Below are positions 1-11,000 of a stretch of 64,000 bases of DNA, piece by piece. Source of the DNA: Siphlonurus alternatus (taxonomy: Eukaryota > Arthropoda > Insecta > Ephemeroptera > Siphlonuridae); NCBI GenBank assembly GCA_949825025.1, contig OX463786.1, forward strand, positions 16,997,911-17,061,910. Reading direction: 5' to 3'. Under the pieces are notes generated by a model. It was not told the origin of the DNA, made no database searches, and worked only from the letters and a program-made list of their open reading frames with translations. Both the position numbers and the translations under genes were made by a program. Each line of letters opens with the position of its first letter. Position 1 is the stretch's first letter.

Positions 1-1291
1 ATTCTCAAGTTGAAATACACCCTCTCCAGAATTACACTTACGACCTGCTTCAAACGTAATGTGACCTCCACGATAGCCATAACGTCGGATGTACATGAAT
101 GGCCAGGTGAACAGAACTCTGTCATTTGGTAATGGTGCTCGGAGTTGAAGGGCATTCTGCGTAACTACCAGCGTGTAGTTGAAGTCTCCGAGACCGCAGC
201 GGATTGACGTCGGAGTGGGAATCACCTTGACGACAAATATGCCTGCGGAAATGTAAGTTGTAGTAAAAATAGTGACCAGAGAAACTTTGTGTCTAATGAC
301 CAGAAACTTGACCATAATTTAAGAATCTTCCATGTTTAGTTTCCTAGTAAGGTAGCACCACTGTCTCACATAAACAATATGAATTGTTTATATTAATTAT
401 AGTAAAACACTGTAGTTAATAATTCTACAATGAATAAGTGATACATGGGAGGTGAACCATCTTCCCGTGCCACAAACTTAATATTTCCAGGGATTAGTCC
501 CCCCCCCCTCCCCCTTAACTCTTCTCCCATTTTTGCTCATATTTATTTATTTATTTATTTATTTAATTTCTTACAAAAGATTGGAAGAACAAGAAATAAT
601 TGCACATCACAGTGAAATTATTTTAATACATACTAAAGCATACCTCGGGGCCTATGCATATCTGACTAATGATGATTACGTAGATTTGATATTTCCAAAT
701 AAAAAATGAAATAATGTAGGCAAGTAGATTATTCTCACCTTCTCCTGACGAGCAGTATAGATCATTGTCCTCTTCAATTTCCTCGATTGTATGTGTCGAG
801 CTGTCGTCTTTGAATGCCACAGACTGGAACGCAGCAATCCATTCTAGCATTTCCTGCTCGAATAACGTGGCAAAGTCTTGCGAACCGCTTTTCGTGACAA
901 CCTAAACATTACATAGTTGCATTAATATCAAGGATATACAGTGATAAATTATAAATATTACCGTAAAAACATTTATTTGATGTTTTTGTGGATTTGGAGA
1001 AATTTTAACACAATTTTCAAGTGTTAAAATTGTTGTTGATTTATTTTTCCAAGCCTCTTCTTCCGTTTCAAATATTTCAATCCTTTCAATGCCATGTTTG
1101 CTTGACTTGAATAACTTACAGTATTTCTTATGCCAGGATTTCTGTAAGGAAATGATGATATGAATATTAATACACACAGGCATGACAGCATCATGACCAC
1201 AAAGTGGTTGTTTTTTTCATACCTTTTTTACAAGAATTCCATGGGGTGGGAACAGTAAAAATCCTTCCTTAAAGGGCGTTTCAACCTCCAT
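1..1291 (-). CDS. Dok: Dok-family docking protein (PH + IRS-type PTB), 5' part
   Basis: Four exons join in phase: 1291-1223, 1141-962, 901-739 and 242-1 (continuing off the window), giving the first 218 residues. Each junction has GT/AG. The ATG at 1291 is preceded in frame by a stop and opens a PH domain (roughly residues 7-110; motif KKSWHKKYCKLF, then HGIERIEIFE). The last exon opens an IRS-type PTB domain, with RCGLGDFNYTLVVT, WPFMYIRRYG and FEAGRKCNSGEGVF, all typical of Dok proteins. Dok adaptors bind phosphotyrosine on activated receptors at the membrane and recruit Ras-pathway regulators. FRS2 proteins also have this PTB type but lack a PH domain, so Dok is the better call. A transposon begins only 112 bp upstream of the start codon. 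Confidence 0.9.
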
Positions 1292-1394
1292 TTCAAACAC
1301 TATTGATAAATCATATTACAATCAGAATTATACTTAGAAAATTAACAATATTTTACAATTTACACCAACTTCCTTGATCACTAGCTCACCACAG

Positions 1395-1403
1395 ACAAAA
1401 ATC
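1395..1403. repeat. 9-bp target-site duplication, left copy
   Basis: The sequence ACAAAAATC lies directly against the left end of the long inverted-repeat element and is repeated exactly at 7579-7587 against its right end. A 9-bp duplication is typical of Mutator-like transposons. Confidence 0.88.
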
Positions 1404-1832
1404 GGACGTTGCTAGGGACAAGGGACCCTTGTCTCGAATCGGGACAAGGCAGTGTTCCGCGCATGCGCACTACGTAACTCTAACTGGCGGCATATTATGC
1501 AGTTTTATGCTGCCTTGTCCCGAAGAAAAAGACTCGGGACACGGCACTTTCAAGCCGCGTGAATATGCTACAGCAGCAACATGTTATCTGCCGCGCGTGA
1601 CGCCGTGAAGTTATCTGAATTAATATATATACACGGGAATTAAAATATAAAACATCAATAAACACTTTAAAGTATTATAATGATATTATAAATTAATATT
1701 ATTAATGAGATATATATGTTAATTTTATATAATATATTATATATAACAATTAATATATTTAATTAATTCATCATGCATGCTGGAATCGATCGTCCGGCAT
1801 ATGATACAATATAATTATACTATATATTTTTA

Positions 1833-1916
<84 letters not shown>

Positions 1917-2003
1917 TGGGCGTATATTATAATAATTAATTTATTCTCTAGCTGTTATATAGGCATAAAAATATACATAATATATAAACATAATACATTA
2001 TTC

Positions 2004-2036
<33 letters not shown>

Positions 2037-2330
2037 CATTTTAATTGTATTGAATATATATTACGTTAATTGGAATTTAACTGATCATGGCAATCATCAA
2101 GATATATATATTTCATGTATATATATATATATATACAGTATATATAAATATATATATATATATATATTAAATGCTTGAAGATTTTTTATAATTTTAATAT
2201 TGTATAATAATATAATATATAACCAATTCATTATTTTTATTTTAATTTATATATATTCATGCACATTAAAATATAATACATCGTGTATTAAATTAATTCA
2301 TACAGTTGCAATGACATATCATATTGTTAA
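1404..2330. repeat. Left terminal inverted repeat of the Mutator-like element
   Basis: It matches the reverse complement of 6745-7578 along its length. The GC-rich outer 220 bases hold two hairpins: CCTTGTC..GACAAGG near 1428, and one built from TGCCTTGTCCCGA with its near-complement near 1511-1546. The inner 700 bases are very AT-rich. The left copy is longer mainly because an (AT)n run near 1834-1910 has expanded. Confidence 0.88.
1834..1910. repeat. (AT)n microsatellite
   Basis: This is an almost pure AT dinucleotide run inside the left terminal repeat. The corresponding part of the right terminal repeat (near 7115-7130) is much shorter, so the run expanded after the two arms diverged. 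Confidence 0.95.
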
Positions 2331-5300
2331 CTGCCTTCATGTCTCGATTGCAGACGTGTACCCGGCAGTCTAAAATAAAGCTATTTCAACGTTAAATCGT
2401 ATATGTTATAGCACTCCCGTGTCCCGAGTGGAGACACGGCAGTTTTTTTATATATAGTGATTTTCAATTTAATAAATTCTATTTTGACTGCCTTGTCTCG
2501 ATTGCAGACACGGCAGTCTAAAATAAAGCTATTTCAACGTTAAATCCAGGGGCGATCGGTCCATAGATGCGAAGAATGCACTGCATGACCAACACAGATG
2601 GGAATGATAGGATTTTTTTTATTGTCTTTTGGTGCTCCAAGCATATAATTTTCATTAGTTTGAATTTATAATTTTGAATAAAATCCCGCTGATCTTATTC
2701 TCGCTTATCTTCGTATTTTTTCGCGATTTAAGACTGCGGCCCGAGTGATCGCAGTCATCACTACGTCACTAGAACCGGATCTAGCCAATAGAAATGGCGC
2801 AAAATGAGATGGTGGGTGGGGTGGGCTATGGTAAAAATAATAGCTGGTGAAGCGCTGTATTCAGAGCCTCCTCAACCAATCAAAATCAGATGACGAGAAA
2901 CTTTGATATTCATATTCGAAAATATTTAATATTTTAATAAATAAATAAGTATGTTACTCTTTTAAAATAAAAATATCAATTATGAAATTACCACATTTAT
3001 TCTAATTTTTAAATTACCTAGTCTGTATAGTCTTATAGTCTCTAGTCTGATTTTTTTGATAGAAAAAATATTCTTTGCAAGCTAGCGCCATATATATGCT
3101 GTGTTGCAAAAACGAACTACTTAGTAGTTAGTAAAGTTCGCAAGCTAGTACGGAAGCGCACACGTCTGGTTATGTTCAGTGATGCCTGCGATGTATTTTG
3201 CTTGTGTTATGCGTGTCTTATAGTGTATAATTTAGGGAGTTTCTTTAAACTATGTGAAATATACCTAATATAATAAGTTGACAAATTTATTGATAGTTTA
3301 CCAAAAAGAGCGTCGTCTATATCTATATATGAAATTTTATATTTAGTAAGTTTGTTTTACATTGACATATGGTAGAATAAAAATTATACTTATAATTTAG
3401 GAGCAACGGAAAATGAGAAATAAGACTTTATAATTTGCACCGTTGATTAAAAAGAATGAAAAATATATACCTTTAAAAACATTGAAATTAGTAAATTAAC
3501 TTTTTTTTTTAGAATACGGCAAAAATATTAAAGAAACAAAAACATCATCGATGGTAGCTTCGGTTATAAAAAAGAAATCAAAGTTTTCATTGATTTTTAA
3601 TAAAATAATACTGGATTGATAATTTTAGGAATCATATAAAACTTTGAATCATGTTTCTGGAATGTTAATTTTGAACTTCAAAATTTATCTGCCACGCCCC
3701 TTTTTTAGAAAAAATCGCGCCTGCGGCGGGCTGTACGGGGGGCACGGCCCCCGGACCCCCCTTTGGCATTTTATTCTCGTCGTTTTCAATGCGCATGACT
3801 ATGTAGTAAGGTCACCGATCGCCACTGGTTAAATCGTATATGTTATAGGACTCCCGAGTGGAGACACGGCAGTTTTTTTATATAGTGATTTTCAATTTAA
3901 TAAATTTTATTTTGACTGCCTTGTCTCGATTGCAGACACGGCAGTCTAAAATAAAGCTATTTCAACGTTAAATCGTATATGTTATAGCACTCCCGTGTCC
4001 CGAGTGGAGACACGGCAGTTTTTTATATAGTAATTTTCAATTTAATAAATTTTATTTTGACTGCCTTGTCTCGATTGCAGACACGGCAGTCTAAAATAAA
4101 GCTATTTCAACGTTAAAACGTATATGTTATAGGACTCCCGTGTCCCGAGTGGAGACACGGCAGTTTTTTTATATAGTGATTTTCAATTTAATAAATTCTA
4201 CTTTGACTGCCTTGTCTCGATTGCAGACACGGCAGTCTAAAATAAAGCTATTTCAACGTTAAATCGTATATGTTATAGCACTCCCGTGTCCCGAGTGGAG
4301 ACACGGCAGTTTCTTTATATAGTGATTTTCAATTTAATAAATTTTATTTTGACTGCCTTGTCTCGATTGCAGACACGGCAGTCTAAAATAAAGCTATTTC
4401 AACGTTAAATCGTATATGTTATAGGACTCCCGTATCCCGAGTGGAGAGACGGCAGTTTTTTTTATAAAAAAAACATATATGATTTAACGTTAAAAAAGCT
4501 TTATTTTAGACTGCCGTGTCTGCAATCGAGACAAGGCAGTCAAAATAGAATTTATTAAATTGAAAATCACTATATATAAAAAAAACTGCCGTGTCTCCAC
4601 TCGGAACACGGGAGTGCTATGACATATACGTTTTAACGTTGAAATAGCTTTATTTTAGACTGCCGTGTCTGCAATCGAGACAAGGCAGTCAAAATAGAAT
4701 TTATTAAATTGAAAATCACTATATAAAAAAACTGCCGTGTCTCCACTCGGGACACGGGAGTGCTATAACATATACGATTTAACGTTGAAATAGCTTTATT
4801 TCAGACTGCCGTGTCTGCAATCGAGACAAGGCAGTCAAAATAGAATTTATTAAATTGAAAATCACTATATATAAATAACTGCCGTGTCTCCACTCGGGAC
4901 ACGGGAGTGCTATAACATACACGATTTAACGTTAAAATAGCTTTATTTTCGACTGCCGTGTCTGCAATCGAGACAAGGCAGTCAAAATAGAATTTATTAA
5001 ATTGAAAATCACTATATAAAAAAACTGCCGTGTCTCCACTCGGGACACGGGAGTCCTATAACATATACGTTTTAACGTTAAAAAAGCTTTATTTTAGACT
5101 GCCGTGTCTGCAATCGAGACAAGGCAGTCAAAATAGAATTTATTAAATTGAAAATCACTATATAAAAAAACTGCCGTGTCTCCACTCGGGACACAGGAGT
5201 GCTATAACATATACGATTTAACGTTGAAATAGCTTTATTTTAGACTGCCGTGTCTGCAATCGAGACAAGGCAGTCAAAATAGAATTTATTAAATTGAAAA

Positions 5301-6744
5301 TCACTGTATAAAAAAACTGCCGTGTCTCCACTCGGGACACAGGAGTGCTATAACATATACGATTTAACGTTGAAATAGCTTTCTTTTAGACTGCCGTGTC
5401 TGCAATCGAGACAAGGCAGTCAGAATAGAATTTATTAAATTGAAATTCACTATATAAAAAAACTGCCGTGTCTCCACTCGGGACACGGGAGTCCTATAAC
5501 ATATACGATTTAACGTTGAAATAGCTTTATTTTAGACTGCCGTGTCTGCAATCGAGACAAGGCCGGCAGTCAAAATAGAATTTATGAAATTGAAAATCAC
5601 TATATAAAAAACTGCCGAGTCTCCACCCGGGACACGGGAGTGCTATAGCATATACGATTTAACGTTGAAATAGCTTTATTTTAGACTGCCGTGTCTGCAA
5701 TCGAGACAAGGCAGTCAAAATAAAATTTATTAAATTGAAAATCACTATATAAAAAAACTGCCGTGTCTCCACTCGGGACACGGGAGTCCTATAACGTATT
5801 AACGTTAAAAATGCTTTATTTTAGACTGCCGTGTCTGCAATCGAGACAAGGCAGTCAAAATAGAATTTATGAAATTGAAAATCACACACTATATAAAAAA
5901 ACTGCCGTGTCTCCACTCGGGACACGGGAGTGCTATAACATATACGATTTAACGTTAAAAAAGCTTTATTTTAGACTGCCGTGTCTGCAATCGAGACAAG
6001 GCAGTCAAAATAAAATTTATTAAATTGAAAATCACTATATAAAAAAACTGCCGTGTCTCCACTCGGGACACGGGAGTGCTATAACATATACGATTTAACG
6101 TTGAAATAGCTTTATTTTAGACTGCCGTGTCTGCAATCGAGACAAGGCAGTCAAAATAGAATTTATTAAATTGAAAATCACTATATAAAAAAACTGCCGT
6201 GTCTCCACTCGGGACACGGGAGTCCTATAACATATACGTTTTAACGTTAAAAAAGCTTTATTTTAGACTGCCGTGTCTGCAATCGAGACAAGGCAGTCAA
6301 AATAGAATTTATTAAATTGAAAATCACTATATAAAAAAACTGCCGTGTCTCCACTCGGGACACGGGAGTGCTATAACATATACGATTTAACGTTGAAATA
6401 GCTTTATTTTAGACTGCCGTGTCTGCAATCGAGACAAGGCAGTCAAAATAAAATTTATTAAATTGAAAATCACTATATAAAAAACTGCCGTGTCTCCACT
6501 CGGGACACGGGAGTGCTATAACATATACGATTTAACGTTGAAATAGCTTTATTTTAGACTGCCGTGTCTGCAATCGAGACAAGGCAGTCAAAGTAGAATT
6601 TATTAAATTGAAAATCACTATATAAAAAAACTGCCGTGTCTCCACTAGGGACACGGGAGTGCTATAACATTTACGATTTAACGTTGAAATATAGCTTTAT
6701 TTTAGACTGCCGGGTACACGTCTGCAATCGAGATATGAAGGCAG
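2331..6744. repeat. Opposed arrays of a 146-bp hairpin satellite
   Basis: About 6 units run in one orientation (2331 to about 4473, interrupted by the nested hAT-type element) and about 16 in the other (about 4473-6744). Spacing of the marker GCAATCGAG in the second array is mostly 144-150 bases. Each unit carries two stem-loops: GACTGCCTTGTC, a 9-base loop and GACACGGCAGTC; and CCGTGTC, a 9-base loop and GACACGG. The stems are joined by AT-rich linkers. The outermost unit on each side is degenerate. The switch point near 4473 is a truncated unit followed by an A-rich join. Confidence 0.92.
2547..3827. mobile_element. Nested hAT-type non-autonomous element
   Basis: The element starts CAGGGGCGATCGGT and ends with the near-complement ACCGATCGCCACTG, giving terminal repeats of about 14 bp. 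It is flanked on both sides by the 8-bp sequence GTTAAATC (2539-2546 and 3828-3835), which is a normal part of the satellite unit it interrupts. CAG-type ends with 8-bp duplications are characteristic of the hAT superfamily. The 1281-bp interior has no long reading frame, so it is non-autonomous. A GC-rich stretch with runs of G and C lies just inside the right end (3711-3765). Confidence 0.85.
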
Positions 6745-7578
6745 TTAACATGCAATATGATGTCAACTGTATATGAATTAATTTAATACACGATGTATTA
6801 TATTTTAATGTGCATGAATATAAATTAAAATAAAAATAATGAATTGGTTATATATATATATTATATTATACAATATTAAAATTATAAAAAATCTTCAAGC
6901 ATTTAATATATATATACTGTATATATATATTCATGAAATATATATCTTCATGATTGATCAGTTAAATTCCAATTAACGTAATATATATTTAATACAATTA
7001 TAATGTATATATATATATGTATATGAATGTATCATGTTTATATATATATTAATGTATATTTTTATGCCTATATAACAGAATAAATTGATTATTATATACG
7101 CCCATTAATTATATTTATATATATATCGTAAAAATATATAGTATAATTATAATATTGTATGCCGGACGATCGATTCCAGCATGCATGATGAATTAATTAA
7201 ATATATTAAAATTGTTATATATAATATATTATATAAAATTAAAAATTAACATATATATCTCATTAATAATATTAATTTATAATATCATTATAATACTTTA
7301 AAGTGTTTATTGAAGTTTTATATTATTTTAATTCCCGTGTATATTTTAATTCTGAATATTAATTCAGATAACTTCACGGCGTCACGCGCGGCAGATAACA
7401 TGTTGCTGCTGTAGCATATTCACGCGGCTTGAAAGTGCCGTGTCCCGAGTCTTTTTCTTCGGGACAAGGCAGCATAAAACTGCATAATATGCCGCCAGTT
7501 AGAGTTACGTAGTGCGCATGCGCGGAACACTGCCTTGTCCCGATTCGAGACAAGGGTCCCTTGTCTCTAGCAACGTCC
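6745..7578. repeat. Right terminal inverted repeat of the Mutator-like element
   Basis: Reverse complement of 1404-2330, ending at 7578. The same pair of hairpins lies in its outer GC-rich part (7435-7565). An 83-codon ORF on the minus strand here is a by-product of that GC-rich end and has no recognisable protein features. Confidence 0.88.
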
Positions 7579-7587
7579 ACAAAAATC
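7579..7587. repeat. 9-bp target-site duplication, right copy
   Basis: ACAAAAATC, identical to 1395-1403, directly abuts the right end of the Mutator-like element. Confidence 0.88.
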
Positions 7588-8034
7588 ACAAAAACTGCAT
7601 AATATGCAACGTTGCCATGTGTCATTGAAGGCCACAGGAAATTCCGGCCATGAAATTATCTTTGAGTCACATTTCCAGCACATTTCTTATCACTTTTAGA
7701 GCGAGTTTGAAAATTAAATTTAATTAATATAAAACTTAATGTACTAATTTTATATAAATTATGTAGTAATGTGGAATAAAATATGAGAAATTTGTAAAAT
7801 AAATTATTTTTTACAGGCTTGATTTTATTTCAAAACTACGCGGCATATTTTATAAAATAAAATTTGTAATTACATTGAAATAGGAAAATTATTTAATGAA
7901 AATAAACTTAAATTACATAAATAAAAGTAAAAGATTACATTTTAATCATACAGAACTAGTTTTTATTAATTTAGCTTGAGGGCAAAGATTATCTATAAAA
8001 AATCTGGCAACGTTGCAATTGTCGTCTGCTAATC
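7588..8034 (+). promoter_or_regulatory. SRP72 upstream region
   Basis: About 450 bases of mostly AT-rich DNA between the transposon and the SRP72 start codon; it must hold the SRP72 5' leader and probably its core promoter. No TATA box in a convincing position was identified. A 17-base stretch at 7591-7607 repeats one found inside the transposon's terminal repeat (7476-7492). Confidence 0.4.
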
Positions 8035-11000
8035 ATGGCAGCTGGAAAGCAAGTGAATTTAAGTGCTTTATATGCGGATTTAAACCGCTATGGTGCTAAT
8101 GGAGATTATGATAGAGCATTAAAAACTTGTAATAAAAGTAAGTATATTTAATTTCATTTGTTGACCTTAACAGAATGGTCACAATTCTGAGAAATTCATC
8201 CATATGTTATGCCATGTCAACAGTGTCAACACGCCCCCTTCCACCTGCAAGTTTTGTGCTGTACGTGTTTATAATTATATAATAATGACAGGTTCAAGAT
8301 AAATTGGAGATAATTATTAATTTTAATGTTGCATTTGTATTTGCAGTCTATGTGCACAATCCTTGAACTACAATTCATTGAACAAAATTCTTCCTAACAC
8401 CATCATCAGCTGCACTGGGTTTTACCACTTATTAAGAGACCCCCTAAAGCAACTTCGATGGCTTACCAAAACTGCTTTGGCATTTATATTTCTCGTCGAT
8501 TTTGCATTTTGAAATATAGAGGGACTCATATATTACGGTACAAATCATGTGAGTGTATTATTACAGTGTTAAATTAATGAAACAAAACAAGGTTTTTCGA
8601 CGCTCTGTCAGTCCGACATTTCTATTCGCCACTAGCTCTACAGATGAAAAACAGCGTTGCAAACCGTATTGTGTGAATTGCACTATATTTTCTTTCCTTC
8701 GAATGCTATGAAAATGTAATTTCGACAACCACGATAAGGTATATAATATAAGCTTCGTTATTGCTCACTAAAAAAATATATTGCGCTGTTTATTTTCCAT
8801 GTATTAATATGCAATACGTGAAGTTTTAACGGCATGAGACATGTTTGTATTGTATTCAATATTGTTAGAGATATTTTTTCATGTTGGTATTTAAAAATTT
8901 GTTCCGCTAGGCTTGCACGAGTGTTTGTTCCAAGTTTAGTTCAATTTTTGCTATGTTGGTAGCACTGGTTTATTTTTTGAGATTGAGGTAGGTCGATGAT
9001 GCGGTTCACTCTTTTGCACTGCAGCTCACGAGTAAGATGCATTATGTAGTTACTGTTAACGTAAATAACGGGTGCTACCCGCGCTGGGACCCCTGCGGCC
9101 GGAGGAAGGTACACGTCCTGCGAATGCTGCGATGGTATTTCGCTATCTCCAATCATTTAATGAAAGTAAGTGATATTTTATTTTCAATATTAAAAAATAA
9201 AAATTTTATTCGTCGCTGTGTCTCGTACGTGTGTGTTTTTGTTAATTTCTTTCACGTGCGATTTTCGTTTAGTGAGCGATATAGAAAAAAATTATAATTT
9301 TTGCACTGAATCATGACGATCATATAATCGCCTTAATTACGTCTGAATTATTGGATTGCATGCCATCGATACCATTATTATCATAATGTACGACACTTTA
9401 AAATATTAAGTATTCCATATCGTATAATTATTGTATATAATATAATATATAATGAATATATTATTATACATACGAAAGTAATTTATTGGTTACATTTTTT
9501 ATATAATATGTCTATTTTTTTTTTTTTTTTTCCATTGTTCCTGAATGTTACAATTGTAATGGATTTTAAGACTGGTTCCATACATACAAGTAATATTCAT
9601 GCGACTTTAGCTTTTAGGAAAATAAAGTTTATATTTTATTATTATCATGTATATTACATATTATATTAAATTTATAAAACAATCAAAATACAGGTATGCA
9701 AGCATAAATTAAAATTCACTTGCATGCATGCCGCATTATTTTTACCTTTTCCTACGACGCGATCACTATTTTATAATTTTTACTATAGCATTTTTACACA
9801 GCGCTCCCTCTTTTCATGTAGTATATACTTTCATGCATTTAATCTTCGAAAAAGCTCGATTTAATTAAGTGATGATTTTTTTTCGATATTAAAAAAAGGA
9901 TGTATTATTATATTATATTGCTGTCACATTTTTCTCCATGCGAGTACACTTGCATGCATGCCGCATTATTTTTACTTTTTCACTATACGACCGAATTAAG
10001 ACACGATTATGGCAACATTACAGCGTGCGCTTTTATATACATGTGAAAATATACTTCGAGAAGCTCGATTTAAGTGATACTGTAAGTGATATTTTTCAAT
10101 AATATTAATAAAATATTTATATATTATCACTGTCACTTTTTCTTTCCACGCGCGTATACGTTACGTTTTGAAAAAAATTATATAATAGAAGTCATTGCAA
10201 TTTTTGCATAAATATATAAACATCGCCGCCTTTGCATCGCATCGTATATATACATATAATATACATATAATAGTATAAATTTAGAAACGGTTTTAAATGA
10301 AGAACCTACGAGTGCATGCGATGCGATATGAAATTAGTGTGCGCGTATACGTGTGATCGCATAGGTTCTTAATTTTCTTATCATATATATACGCTGCGAA
10401 ATCATGCGATCCTGTGTGAGGCAGCCCTTATGGCGCGAAGTGACGAATTCCAGCAGGAGGTGCCACACCTCCTCTGCAGCTGCAACTCCGACGACGGTGG
10501 TGGCATTTGTGGGGAGACCAAAAGGAGTATTTTTTTTTTCATGGGGGAGACCGGGGAAAGACGAACTGCATCAGTTTTTCATGTATTTTTTTTTTTAATA
10601 TGTATCGTGCAATGCTTTAACTCATACTATACCAGCTAGGTTGCCTTTTGCAGACGATCCGATTTTTTTTTGAATATTATGAATAATTAAGTTTTTATAT
10701 ATATTTCTGCATGCTTTTTTTTTACGTCACGTCACTTTTTTTTTTAAAAAATGTTTAATTTTATTGCAAGCGAAAATATCTTGTTTTCAAAAGTTCCTTT
10801 TGATGTTACTCACTGGATTTTGAGACATTATGCAGCGTTAGTACTCTCTTGCATGTGGAATAATTTGTTCATGCATTTAAATCTCCACAACAAAAAGAAA
10901 GAATCTTAGGATGGAAATGATCATGCGATGCATTATTTTAATATATTTAATTTTATTCAATGCAATGCAAATAATATCAAATTTTATAATTTATATGTAG

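Larger units (their letters stand above)
1404..7578. mobile_element. Mutator-like (MULE/foldback) element, 6.2 kb, non-autonomous
   Basis: The element begins GGACGTTGCTAG and ends with its reverse complement, flanked by a perfect 9-bp duplication (ACAAAAATC). Terminal inverted repeats are 1404-2330 and 6745-7578. Between them lie two opposed arrays of a 146-bp satellite, so nearly the whole element is one palindrome. No transposase reading frame is visible: the only ORFs inside are translations of the repeats, so it would need a transposase supplied in trans. Long terminal repeats and a 9-bp duplication point to the Mutator superfamily (inference; no transposase to confirm). A hAT-type element is nested inside at 2547-3827. 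It sits between the divergently transcribed Dok and SRP72 genes. Confidence 0.85.

Noticed and set aside
5763..6023. 86-residue ORF with an internal repeat
   Set aside because: It is a translation of two satellite units on the plus strand, with no initiation context or protein features.
2331..6744. CRISPR-like array
   Set aside because: The repeated 146-bp units include their own linkers, with no unique spacers; the array is inverted about a centre and lies inside a eukaryotic transposon.
10404..10639. Overlapping 64- and 69-codon ORFs in SRP72 intron 1
   Set aside because: They lie in a small GC-rich patch of the intronic repeat cluster; two overlapping frames are open and neither has protein-family features.
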